64,000 nt of DNA from JAPHTQ01 sp050288165 (GTDB lineage Bacteria > Pseudomonadota > Gammaproteobacteria > Thiohalomonadales > Thiohalomonadaceae). The notes beneath the pieces were generated by a model that was given only the letters and a program-made list of their open reading frames with translations, made no database searches and had not been told where the DNA came from. Numbering within the stretch: position 1 is the stretch's first letter; every line of letters begins with the position of its first letter. Positions 51,171 through 60,200 of this stretch are shown piece after piece. A program made the position numbers and the translations under genes. The stretch covers positions 292,687 through 356,686 of the forward strand of contig JBNKDG010000001.1 in assembly GCA_050288165.1 (NCBI GenBank). The letters are read 5' to 3'.

Positions 51171-51200
51171 AAAGCCCCGCCGGGGCGGGGCTTCGTTTTT
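51171..51200 (+). terminator. rho-independent terminator downstream of ptxABCDE
   Basis: AAGCCCCGC (51172-51180) pairs with GCGGGGCTT (51185-51193), followed by CGTTTTT. Confidence 0.85.
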
Positions 51201-51221
51201 ACAATATTTTATCGGAGCGAC

Positions 51222-51346
51222 CTCAAAATGTGGGCCCGTGCCCGGAGACAAGGCGCAAAGTCTTCGAGGAACGCAGTTTACCGGTAGTAAATGAGTACCG
51301 GAGAAGACTTTGTAACACCGGATCAGGGTGCGGGAGCCATTTTGAG
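51222..51346 (-). repeat. palindromic 3' element, copy B
   Basis: The ends CTCAAAATG (51222-51230) and CATTTTGAG (51338-51346) are perfect inverted repeats. Read on the minus strand, the interior matches copy A (32293-32435) closely, including the CTCATTTACTACCGGTAAAC core and GCGCCTTG. Nested stems CAAAGTCTTC/GAAGACTTTG and CCGGTA/TACCGG are intact. It begins two bases after the hsp20 stop codon. Confidence 0.85.
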
Positions 51347-51348
51347 AA

Positions 51349-51771
51349 TCAGCCCTTCACCTCAATCTTCTTCGGCAACACCTTAGCGTGCTTGGGAATG
51401 GTCACCGTCAGCACACCCTTCTCCGTTTTGGCGGCGATCTTGTCGGTGTCGGCCGAATCGGGCAGGGTGAAGCGGCGGAAGAAGCTGCCATAGGAGCGCT
51501 CGATGCGCTTGTAGCCATCGCGCTCCTCCTTCTTCTCGTTCTCCCGTTCGCCGCGGATGGTCAGCAGGCCGTTCTCGGCATGCACCTCAATATCCTTGGC
51601 GTCCACCCCGGGGATGTCGGCGGTGATGACGAAGTTCTTCTCGTCTTCCTTTATATCGACTGCTGGCATCCAGTCGCTGGCGGCGGCGAAGTTGTCTTCA
51701 CCAATAGCCCTGTCCATTTCGCGGCGCAGTTGGGCCAACATGCTCCACGGTTCGTAACGTACCAGACTCAT
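51349..51771 (-). CDS. Hsp20/alpha-crystallin family small heat-shock protein
   Basis: The 140-residue protein has an alpha-crystallin domain (about 40-130) with the typical AVDIKEDEKNFVITADIPGV, GLLTIRGERE and GSFFRRFTLPDS stretches and a C-terminal extension with KVLPKKIEVK in place of a strict IxI motif. It is an ATP-independent holdase that keeps unfolding proteins soluble. It is monocistronic and read away from nrdJ. Palindromic copy B serves as its 3' region. Confidence 0.93.
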   Translation of the reverse strand: MSLVRYEPWSMLAQLRREMDRAIGEDNFAAASDWMPAVDIKEDEKNFVITADIPGVDAKDIEVHAENGLLTIRGERENEKKEERDGYKRIERSYGSFFRRFTLPDSADTDKIAAKTEKGVLTVTIPKHAKVLPKKIEVKG

Positions 51772-52212
51772 AACACTTACCTCCTTAGGATCACTGTAAA
51801 TGCAGATGGACTGCGTTAATGGTGATCCTCATATAAGCACCGTTTTTGCCGACTTCAAGTCCTTGCCCGCACCGTGGTTAATCCCTGCCAGAACCATGTA
51901 AGTAAGTGCTTGCACCAGCCTCTGACGGCGGATTTCGTGGAATATTAGAGACACAAGATGTAGTGTTTGCGCCAATCGTAAAAAAATACCCGTGATAGCA
52001 ATTTGTACTATTGATTTTTCTCAACTATATGCTTATCAAAACAGTTAGTTATGTTGGTTTTGGCGATAAATTCGTTTTCGGTTGACATAAGCAGGCTTCT
52101 GCCTAATCATTACGGCTTCAACACAACATGTAGTGGTGTTGATATTGGAGAGACACAAGCCGCAGGACGCGGTAAGTTGTTCAAAATAAATAACTAAAGG
52201 GAGAAACTTTAC
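51772..52212. promoter_or_regulatory. nrdJ upstream region with two NrdR boxes
   Basis: ACACAAGATGTAGTGT (51951-51966) and ACACAACATGTAGTGG (52121-52136) match the NrdR box pattern. NrdR represses ribonucleotide reductase genes when dATP is high. A cobalamin riboswitch, sometimes found before nrdJ, was looked for by eye and not seen. Confidence 0.75.
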
Positions 52213-54378
52213 GTGACAAAGAGCAGCGGCGCCCCCCATCTCAAGGCAGTATCCAAAGCAGTGACCGAAATACCCTTCCAGCCCGCTTCCCTGGACATCT
52301 GGGACAAAAAATACCGCCTGACCACCAAGAGCGGTGAAATCATCGACCACAGCATCGACGAAACCTATTCCCGGGTTGCCCACGCCCTCGCCGAGGTAGA
52401 AACCAGCGACGAGAAGCGCAAAGAGTGGGAAGCCAAATTCCTGAAGGCATTGCGCCACGGGGCGATCCCCGCAGGCCGCATCACCTCCAACGCCGGTGCC
52501 TGGGCCTACAAGCCTGCCACCTCCACCATTAACTGCACCGTCTCCGGCACCATCCGTGACTCGATGGACGACATCCTCGGCAAGGTGCACGAAGCGGGCC
52601 TGACCCTGAAAGCCGGTTGCGGTATCGGTTACGAATTCTCCACCCTGCGTCCCAAGGGGGCGTTTGTGGCGGGCGCGGGTGCCTACACCTCCGGGCCGCT
52701 CTCCTTCATGGATATCTTCGACAAGATGTGTTTCACCGTCTCCTCCGCCGGCGGCCGCCGCGGTGCGCAGATGGCCACCTTCGATGTCGGCCACCCGGAC
52801 GTAATGGACTTCATCCGCGCCAAGCGCGAAAGCGGTCGCCTGCGCCAGTTCAACCTGTCGCTGCTGGTCACCAAAGAGTTCATGGACGCGGTGATCGCCA
52901 ACGACGACTGGAAGCTGGCCTTCCCGGTCTCCGCCAAAGAGGTGGAACTGGACAAGCTCGACATCGAAAACGAAGAGCAGGTGATCTGGCGCGACTGGCC
53001 GATTAAGGACGACTACCTGACCAACGATGAAGGGCTGGTCGCCTGTCGTGTTTACAAGGTGATCAAGGCGCGCCGTCTGTGGGACATGATCATGGCCTCC
53101 ACCTACGACTTCGCCGAGCCGGGTTTCATCCTCATCGACCAATACAATGAGATGAACAACAACTGGTTCTGCGAAAACGTCCGCGCCACCAACCCCTGCG
53201 GCGAACAGGGCCTGCCGCCCTACGGCGCCTGCCTGCTCGGCTCGATCAACCTCACCAAGTTTGTGGTCGATCCCTTCACCGACAAGGCCCGCTTCGACTG
53301 GGAAACCTTCCGCGAAGTGGTCGGCATCTTCACTCGCATGCTGGACAACGTGGTCGAGATCAACGGCCTGCCGCTGGAACAGCAGCGCGACGAGATCATG
53401 AACAAGCGCCGCCACGGCATGGGCTATCTGGGCCTCGGCTCCACCCTGACCATGCTGCGCATGCAATACGGCGACAAGGACTCGCTGGAGTTCACCGAAA
53501 AGGTCACCCGCGAACTGGCCCTCGAAGGCTGGCGCAGCGCGCTGGAACTGGCGAAAGAGAAAGGCCCGGCGCCGATCATGGAGCAGGAGTTCACCGTTAC
53601 CGCCGAAATGCTGCGCAAGCGTCCGGAGATGAAGCGCGACGGCATCAAGCTGGGCGCCAAGCTCAAGGGCAAGGTGCTGCACGCCAAATACAGCCGCTAC
53701 ATGCAGCGTATCGCCGAGGCCGATCCCACCCTGGTCAACGAACTGGCCGAAGTGGGCGCGCGCTTCACCCACCACAGCTCCATCGCCCCCACCGGCACCA
53801 TCTCCCTGTCACTGGCCAACAACGCCAGCAACGGTATCGAGCCGAGCTTCGCCCACCATTACTCACGTAACGTGATCCGTGAAGGCAAGAAATCGAAAGA
53901 GAAGGTCGACGTCTGGTCGTTCGAACTGCTGGCCTACAAAGAGCTGGTCAACAAAAAGGCGATGCCGTACTCCGACAAGGCCGACGAGCAACTGCCGGAA
54001 TACTTCATCACCGCCGAGGACGTCACCCCCAAGCAGCACGTCGACATTCAGGCGGCGGCGCAGAAGTGGATCGACTCCTCCATCTCCAAAACCGCCAACG
54101 TCCCGACCGACTACCCCTACGAGGAGTTCAAGGACATCTATCTCTACGCCTACGAAAACGACCTCAAGGGCTGCACCACCTTCCGCTTCAACCCCGAAGC
54201 GTTCCAGGGCGTGCTGGTCAAAGAGAAAGACCTGGAGAACACCACCTACCGCTTCGAGCTGGAGAACGGTGAGATCCTCGAGGTCAAAGGCAACGAAGAG
54301 ATCGAATACGACGGCGAGATCCACACCGCCGCCAACCTATACGACGCCCTCAAGGAAGGGTACTACGGCAAATTCTGA
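52213..54378 (+). CDS. nrdJa: NrdJa, adenosylcobalamin-dependent ribonucleotide reductase, catalytic part
   Basis: This 721-residue class II reductase has the ten-stranded barrel. Visible elements include TSNAGAWAYKPATSTINCTV, GCGIGYEFSTLRP, the substrate loop NPCGEQGLPPYGACLLGS with the active-site residues, and APTGTISL. It converts ribonucleotides to deoxyribonucleotides using B12, so it works with or without oxygen. It starts at GTG with GGGAG about ten bases upstream. The C-terminal redox cysteines are not here but on the next gene, as in the split NrdJa/NrdJb of Pseudomonas aeruginosa. Confidence 0.94.
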   Translation: MTKSSGAPHLKAVSKAVTEIPFQPASLDIWDKKYRLTTKSGEIIDHSIDETYSRVAHALAEVETSDEKRKEWEAKFLKALRHGAIPAGRITSNAGAWAYKPATSTINCTVSGTIRDSMDDILGKVHEAGLTLKAGCGIGYEFSTLRPKGAFVAGAGAYTSGPLSFMDIFDKMCFTVSSAGGRRGAQMATFDVGHPDVMDFIRAKRESGRLRQFNLSLLVTKEFMDAVIANDDWKLAFPVSAKEVELDKLDIENEEQVIWRDWPIKDDYLTNDEGLVACRVYKVIKARRLWDMIMASTYDFAEPGFILIDQYNEMNNNWFCENVRATNPCGEQGLPPYGACLLGSINLTKFVVDPFTDKARFDWETFREVVGIFTRMLDNVVEINGLPLEQQRDEIMNKRRHGMGYLGLGSTLTMLRMQYGDKDSLEFTEKVTRELALEGWRSALELAKEKGPAPIMEQEFTVTAEMLRKRPEMKRDGIKLGAKLKGKVLHAKYSRYMQRIAEADPTLVNELAEVGARFTHHSSIAPTGTISLSLANNASNGIEPSFAHHYSRNVIREGKKSKEKVDVWSFELLAYKELVNKKAMPYSDKADEQLPEYFITAEDVTPKQHVDIQAAAQKWIDSSISKTANVPTDYPYEEFKDIYLYAYENDLKGCTTFRFNPEAFQGVLVKEKDLENTTYRFELENGEILEVKGNEEIEYDGEIHTAANLYDALKEGYYGKF

Positions 54379-54392
54379 GCGGAGACAGAACA

Positions 54393-55100
54393 GTGACAGT
54401 TAAAATCGAAAAGAAAATCGTCAACTACAACGTCGTCAGCGCCGGGGAAGAGAAACCGGCAGCGGCGGTCGTTGCCCCGGCGGAGTGCAAACAGGAAGAC
54501 AACGTCGTCCACCTGACCGAGGCGCTCGAGCGTCCGGACAGCCTGGTCGGCTCGACCTACAAAATCAAAACCCCGCTGACCGAACACGCGCTCTACGTCA
54601 CCATCAATGACATCGTGCTCAACGAAGGCACCGAGCACGAACTGCGCCGTCCCTTCGAAGTGTTCATCAACTCCAAGAACATGGACCACTTCCAGTGGAT
54701 CGTCGCCCTGACCCGAATCATCTCCGCGGTGTTCAGAAAAGGCGGCGACGTCACCTTCCTGGTGGAAGAGCTGCACTCCGTATTTGACCCGCGTGGCGGC
54801 TACTTCAAGAAGGGCGGTAAATACATGCCCTCACTGGTAGCCGAGATCGGCGACGCCATCGAATGCCACCTCAAGTTCATCGGCCTGCTCAAGAGCGACA
54901 ACCTCGACGAGCACCAGAAAAAACTGATCGCCGAAAAACGCGCCCAGTACGAAGGCCAGAGCAAAGCCAAAGGCGGTGAAGAAGCCAAGAGCGACTTCCC
55001 GGCGGGGGCGCAGCTGTGCGGCAAGTGCAACACCAAGGCGATGATACAGATGGATGGGTGTATGACTTGTCTCAATTGCGGCGACTCCAAGTGCGGCTAA
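54393..55100 (+). CDS. nrdJb: NrdJb, C-terminal subunit of class II ribonucleotide reductase
   Basis: The 235-residue protein contains the TSCPD-like region (FEVFINSKNMDHFQWIVALT, GGYMKKGG-type loop GGYFKKGGKYMPS) and a cysteine-rich end (CGKCNTKAM, CMTCLNCGDSKCG). This supplies the thioredoxin-reducible cysteine pair missing from NrdJa. The GTG start is 14 bases after the nrdJa stop, so both are made from one transcript. Palindromic copy C begins at the base after its stop codon. Confidence 0.92.
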   Translation: MTVKIEKKIVNYNVVSAGEEKPAAAVVAPAECKQEDNVVHLTEALERPDSLVGSTYKIKTPLTEHALYVTINDIVLNEGTEHELRRPFEVFINSKNMDHFQWIVALTRIISAVFRKGGDVTFLVEELHSVFDPRGGYFKKGGKYMPSLVAEIGDAIECHLKFIGLLKSDNLDEHQKKLIAEKRAQYEGQSKAKGGEEAKSDFPAGAQLCGKCNTKAMIQMDGCMTCLNCGDSKCG

Positions 55101-55222
55101 CCTGCTGCGCCAGAAACGCGATGGCTGCGTTGCTGAATCGTTCTGCGCGTGCTCATGCACTACATGTGCACTCCGCTGCTCGAACGATTCGCGCCTTGCC
55201 ATCCCGTCCCTGGCTGTGCAGG
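55101..55222 (+). repeat. palindromic 3' element, copy C (diverged, covarying stems)
   Basis: The order of parts is the same as in copies A and B: GTGCTCAT-N2-ACTAC-N2-GT-N2-ACT, then CGCT, CTCG and GCGCCTTG. The paired bases, however, are different and still complementary: GAATCGTT (55135-55142)/AACGATTC (55183-55190), GATGGC/GCCATC (55120-55125, 55198-55203) and CCTGC/GCAGG (55101-55105, 55218-55222). It directly follows the nrdJb stop. Confidence 0.75.
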
Positions 55223-55605
55223 ACACATGTACCGATCAAATTTCCCACTCGGGAAAGACAAAAAGGAGGTTGCTATGTTAGCCAAATTTTTGAATTTCCC
55301 ATCCTCACGCACCTGCGGACACAGGTGATTGCTTAACCATATGGGAAAATTAGGGAACAACGTGGAATTGGCCCAGCCGAACCCACCTCAGTGGCGGTGA
55401 GGCAGCCAGCTGTCTCGGTTGTCCGACCGAGATAGTCTGTCGTTGAAGATAATGCGGAGAGTGTTGGTTAAGCCAAGTACGGCAATGGATCAGATAATTA
55501 TCTGGCAATCCTACGCTGTATTTGACGATGAGGGCACTCTCGTTCCCACCTTCGCCACATATATTCAAAAAATTTAATTCCTTTTCGCATCTTATGGAGT
55601 GAGAA
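55223..55605. other. structured non-coding region with a short ORF
   Basis: A perfect AAGGAGG precedes an ATG at 55275 that opens a frame of only 17 codons (to 55328). From 55360 to 55560 several hairpins follow: CCTCA/TGAGG (55386-55402), TCTCGGT/ACCGAGA (55413-55432), TTGG/CCAA (55464-55476) and CAGATAATTATCTG inside GGAT/ATCC (55487-55511). No RNA family was recognised. Confidence 0.45.
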
Positions 55606-56031
55606 ATGCGGCGTCCTTTATACCTTGTTCTAATAACTCTGATGGCTCATGTGTTATCTGCTGGAGCAGGTGAATCTGATCGCCCGAATTACGAAGAAAT
55701 GCGACGGTATGTTATTAGCAAGCTTAGCGATGAACAGATTAGACAGATGCATAAGGACTCAATCGCTGAGTTTGAGGAATTTAAAAGAAATGAGAAAATT
55801 CAGGCTGAACAGCGAGAAAAATCTCAGCAGAAAATATATGCGAAATGTGAGTCAGATATGGCGTATAAAGAGCGTCATAAGGATGAATGTAAGCGCCCGG
55901 ATTTTGTGTATGAATTGCCATCAAGATATAGCTCATATAAACAAATCTATGAGGAGAAAATAATGGGTATTTGCAGTGTTGCGCGCACAATAGCAGATGC
56001 TCGACACTTTGGTTGCTTGCCACCTAACTAA
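55606..56031 (+). CDS. hypothetical secreted protein, 141 residues
   Basis: The signal peptide (YLVLITLMAHVLSAGAG) is followed by a helical, charged region (YEEMRRYVISKLSDEQIRQM, FKRNEKIQAEQREKSQQKIY) and a C-terminal part with three cysteines. The gene is AT-rich and codon use differs from the upstream nrd genes, marking the start of an accessory region. The family is not recognised. The mature part would be periplasmic or secreted. Confidence 0.65.
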   Translation: MRRPLYLVLITLMAHVLSAGAGESDRPNYEEMRRYVISKLSDEQIRQMHKDSIAEFEEFKRNEKIQAEQREKSQQKIYAKCESDMAYKERHKDECKRPDFVYELPSRYSSYKQIYEEKIMGICSVARTIADARHFGCLPPN

Positions 56032-56082
56032 ATTGAAGTAAAATGGGTCAGAATTGTTTAAAAATTGAAAAGGGAGTATTTC

Positions 56083-56403
56083 ATGTCTAATAGAATAATT
56101 ATTGGCACCGAAGAGCATAATTTGTGTGAAATTGACGAGAGCTGGATCGCACAGCAGATAGTGCGCAGAAAACAGGACGATGCTCCAGTATGTGTTTTAG
56201 TTAAAATTGAATCAAATGGCCAAACCATGACTCTCCCTTCTGGCGATTGTCCTGGCGGCGGCGGTGGGAAGTGGACGCCAAGTCCTCAGCAACAAGAAAT
56301 CATCAATCTTTGGAATAAGCACAAACTAGGTGAGAGTGACATAAGGCCTGGTAATTTGGTCGCATTTTTAAAACAAGTGTGTAAACAACTTAAAGGAAAA
56401 TAG
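56083..56403 (+). CDS. hypothetical protein, 106 residues
   Basis: The start at 56083 has GGGAG eight bases upstream; an in-frame TTG at 56065 was rejected. The soluble product has a beta-rich N-terminal half (IIIGTEEHNLCEIDESWI), a glycine run (CPGGGGGKWTPSP) and a helical C-terminus. No family was recognised and no signal peptide is seen. A long palindromic terminator begins at its stop codon and is repeated after the next gene. Confidence 0.6.
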   Translation: MSNRIIIGTEEHNLCEIDESWIAQQIVRRKQDDAPVCVLVKIESNGQTMTLPSGDCPGGGGGKWTPSPQQQEIINLWNKHKLGESDIRPGNLVAFLKQVCKQLKGK

Positions 56404-56461
56404 GTGCCAGAGAGCAATTAATTCTAATATTAGAGGGTATTGCTCTCTGGTACGGTTTTTT
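56404..56461 (+). terminator. 50-base palindromic terminator, copy 1
   Basis: GTGCCAGAGAGCAAT (56404-56418) pairs with ATTGCTCTCTGGTAC (56439-56453), with CTAATATTAG at the centre and GGTTTTTT after it. A near-identical copy lies at 56942-56991. Confidence 0.8.
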
Positions 56462-56497
56462 CGCTCTACCTCTTGCCAAGTTAATGATGGGATAGAT

Positions 56498-56965
56498 ATG
56501 GAACAAGATGAACGAGTTCAACATTTTAGATTGCTGTTAAACCGATGGGTTATTCTTTCTTTGCTTGTGCTTTCTTCAGCTCAAGTGACCTCCAGCGAAG
56601 TAGTTATTACATCAAGAGATGGTTCGCAGATGCGTATTATCAGCGGTACGGATGTGAATAACCCCGTTCGAACCAATCAGCCATCTGATTCATGCAAAGG
56701 AAACTCATGTGGACCGAATGAGTTGCGTGAAGCAGACGATGAGTTAAATAGGATATACGCCAGATATAAAGATAATTTGTCCGCGAGCGATATTGCTAAG
56801 TTGCGAGATGAACAGCGTGCATGGATTGGTAGACGCAACAACGAGTGTGGGATTTCCTATTCAGGGCCGGACAAGGAAAAATGGCTCGGACATGTTCTTG
56901 GTAGTGATGCACGTACTGCCTGTGTGATTCGGGGAAAAACCGTGCCAGAGAGCAATTGTTTCTAA
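56498..56965 (+). CDS. LprI/DUF1311-like secreted protein (putative lysozyme-inhibitor family)
   Basis: This 155-residue protein has an N-terminal signal segment (WVILSLLVLSSAQVTSS). Its C-terminal DUF1311/LprI-type motif is EADDELNRIYARYKDNL followed by KLRDEQRAWIGRRNNEC. LprI of Mycobacterium inhibits lysozyme, and many DUF1311 proteins are periplasmic with unknown roles. Its last codons (VPESNCF) form the left arm of palindrome copy 2. A second LprI-like protein lies at 62641-63885. Confidence 0.75.
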   Translation: MEQDERVQHFRLLLNRWVILSLLVLSSAQVTSSEVVITSRDGSQMRIISGTDVNNPVRTNQPSDSCKGNSCGPNELREADDELNRIYARYKDNLSASDIAKLRDEQRAWIGRRNNECGISYSGPDKEKWLGHVLGSDARTACVIRGKTVPESNCF

Positions 56966-56998
56966 TATTAGAGAATATTGCTTTCTGGCACCTGTTTT
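56942..56998 (+). terminator. 50-base palindromic terminator, copy 2
   Basis: GTGCCAGAGAGCAAT (56942-56956) pairs with ATTGCTTTCTGGCAC (56977-56991), followed by CTGTTTT. The left arm is coding here but non-coding in copy 1. Confidence 0.75.
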
Positions 56999-57012
56999 CC
57001 ATAGATGACGCA

Positions 57013-57096
57013 ATGACTCAGTTTGTTGAAGATATGGATATGAACAGAGAGGAGTTTCCAGAATGGTTCTCGGATTTCATCAAGAATGTCACTTGA
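57013..57096 (+). pseudogene. short ORF, possible remnant of a gene end
   Basis: A 27-codon frame encodes an acidic, aromatic stretch (MTQFVEDMDMNREEFPEW then FSDFIKNVT) with no clear ribosome site. It reads like the C-terminus of a small soluble protein and may be left from a rearranged cassette. Between here and 57247 lie an AAAGGGG/CCCCTTT pair (57108 and 57170 region) and no gene. Confidence 0.3.
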
Positions 57097-57247
57097 TGAG
57101 TCCGTTAAAGGGGATAGAGCCAATTAATTGATGCCCGAGCCGTAAGCATTTGACCCCTTTGGCGTGCGTATGTCAATTTCATAGCACTTTGAACAATAAT
57201 AATTAAGCGTATAACCAACACAATATTATTAAACTAAGGAGGGTGCC

Positions 57248-60200
57248 GTGAGGCAGTATATATTTTTCATGACCATACTATTTACTTTGCTTCCATCGCA
57301 TGGTGAGGCGGCGACAAAAGTTAATTACTTCAAAGATAGTGGTGATTACGGGAAATGTGAATGGATTGCAAGAAAGCTCGCATCAGATAAGGAAATACAA
57401 CCACCTGTTGACGTCAATCAGGTGGTTCTGAGAGAAAACTTCGGAGAATATAAATCACAAAGAAGTTCCGGTAGTTGGAATAAATTACATACCGGCATAG
57501 ATCTGATAGTGACAAATGATGCAAGAAGAAAGAACGAAGTAATACCTGTGCGCGCGATAGCTGAGGGTACGATTGTCTATAATGCTTTAAACTCCAATAG
57601 AAACAAAGATGTTTCTGAAGGCTTTGGTTATACAAGAATAATAGATCATGGGTACGGTTGTTATTCATTATATGCACATCTTACTGATGATAATAACTAC
57701 ACGATAAAAGACAAAGATAAAAATGTTGAAGTTTTGATAAATAAAAAAGTTAAAGCAGGTGAGATTATTGGACATATTATTGAACCAATAAATAACTTCG
57801 GAGTGGATGAAGTATCAACTGGAAATGCAAGGTCGCATATAAACGACACTGCAAGATATCAATTGCACTTTAGTTTGATATCAAGTACTGGAAAAGGAAC
57901 GCCCGCCTGGAAGATAAAGGCAAAGTACTTTTACGATGCTGATAAAAACAAACAGTACGGCCATTGGGTTGATCCGACGGGCATCTTCAATTTTGCTGGA
58001 GGCAAGGAAAAGCCAGACTGTCACAGGCTTCATTGTCAGGCTGATGAGAAAGAGATAGAGGATTACTTGTTTGGCCGTTTAGGTCTGGAAAAGGCGATTA
58101 TAAGCCGTTCATTAGCATCGCTTGGATCAGAAAATGGTGATAGGCGCATAGTACAGAATAAAGTGTTTCTATCCGCATCGGTATCATCAATCGTGTATGG
58201 TGGGGTTTATGAGGAACTGATTGATGGTATGTCAAAGCCAGAACAAAAGAGAGTAAAAGATAAATTAAAAAATGAGTTAAGAGCTTTCGCTGATACGGAT
58301 TTGACTAAGGCTGATAATGGAGTCTATTTAAAAGTCAAAGAACTGATTGCCAGTTATGAGTTGGGTGTTGGTGAGAATGATATAAAGAAGCTGTCGGCTT
58401 TTATTAGTAAGGATATTGCTTTAGGCGCTAATAGCGATGAAGCAATATACTCTGCGGCAGTTGAGTACGGTATGAAATATGTTCTGGCGAACAAAGCTAC
58501 TAGTGAATATGTGGCTAAAATAGTAAACATTCAAAAGCAGACCACGCAAATCATAAAGTCCGCAGAGCAAGTTGGTGAGAATATTTCCGCTATTACTGGA
58601 AATATAAATAGCATCGTAGGCGGGCAAATAGGAATGGTGGAAGGTGTAAATGCCACAATCACATCAGTAAATGGTATTGCCAACAGCCTGGAGTCTGCTG
58701 GCATAAAAATTGGTAAGAGTGAAAGAAAAGCTTTGAAGACGATGAATGATATTGGTTCTGTCGTTAATATCGGCGCATCGTTTTTTGCCAGTGGCAGTAT
58801 AGCAAATCCTATTGCCGTTCTCAGTGCAACGTCAGATATTATGGGGTTGCTCACGGGTGGTAAAAGTGCAAAGCCGGATGCATGGTTAGCGTCAAAACTT
58901 AATGAAATTGATACTAAACTTGAGAAGATTGATGAAAGGCTGAAAAAAATAGATAAAAAATTAGATAAGGTGCTGGATAATCAAAAGTTAATTATAACTA
59001 AATTAGATGATTTAGAAAAAAAACTAAATAATATTGAAATGCATATGGTCGAGGAATCGGAGAGGATAAGTAAGCGGTTTGATGAATTGGAGAGACAATT
59101 ATCAGAACAAGCCCGTATAAAACTCGGTAGCTGCTACGATATTGACAAAGTTATTAGCACTTATTTTTTTGATAATGGCTATGGTTTTGATGCGCTAAAG
59201 TCACCAAGGTTTCTTTATGCTGAAACGAAGCAATTCTTTGTGGAAGCCGACCATCTATATAAAAATAATATATGTGAAGGGCATGGAGTTGTTCGTTCTT
59301 CAGGTTGCGCCGAAAGTTATATTCCAGAATTGATCGTAGATGAATGTGTGAAGGGGTTCATAGCCAATTTTACAGCACAATGTGAAATTACTGGTTGGCT
59401 TCGAAATGCCAGGACAGAGAGTGAGATTAAGGATAAAAGTCATCCTTTGGACTATGCGTATATGGAGTTTGCACGATTTGTAGATGCCGATCTGGAGCAA
59501 TGGTACGAGATAATTGGAACTGGTACTCTTGCTGAAGCTCCTGTTATAAATCCAAGGATTGCAAAGTATATGTATGCGTTTAGTATCCCATCGACGGATA
59601 TTGAGCATATGAATATGAAGGGCAAAGCGTTACTAAATAAGAAGCAAGCGTATAATCCAAGCTGCGTCTATGGGGGTGATGATTATAATAATGCGTCATA
59701 TAGAGAGTCGTTAATGTCACCTATAAATGAGGAGGAGTTATATCAAACTGCAAGCGCCGCGCTTAGAGTGCTAACTACTGTATCAAATCACCCAATGGGA
59801 ATATCGCCAGCAGTAATTAAACCGCGGATTGAGTCACTTATGTATGCAATAGAGATGGTGATGATTCAAAAAGCGTTGATGTCTGGTGATGTATACCTTC
59901 CTATGCTTGCAAGCAAAATAAGAGATGATTCTGCAAAACCTGGAAAAAATGATAGGGAAATACTATTCAATACTTTGGATAATAGTAAGTCAGAAACGCT
60001 GCTTTCTAATATAGGTCTTTACCTTCTTTATAGTAGCCAGGACCATCCATATGGTGGTTATGAACTGGCATATAAAGCATGCATGAAAGATAAATCGTTC
60101 TGCTATAAGTTACTCGATTTGCTGGAAATCCCATGCAAGAAAGATAAGGTTGGTTACTGTGAGAGTTATGATGATTACTCTGTGAAAATAGATAAACTAA

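Noticed and set aside
51772..52212. Cobalamin riboswitch before B12-dependent nrdJ
   Set aside because: The conserved B12-box core was not found; NrdR boxes explain the region better.
52045..53775. 576-residue open frame on the minus strand
   Set aside because: It lies antisense to nrdJa and arises from the GC-rich third codon positions of that gene; no family features.
56404..56991. Integron attC sites
   Set aside because: The repeats are palindromic and sit after small genes, but the GTTRRRY/RYYYAAC core sites are missing and one arm is coding.
57096..57247. Possible insertion-sequence remnant (AAAGGGGATAGAGCC and CCCCTTT nearby)
   Set aside because: The pieces resemble common transposon debris, but no terminal repeats or coding remnant could be defined.
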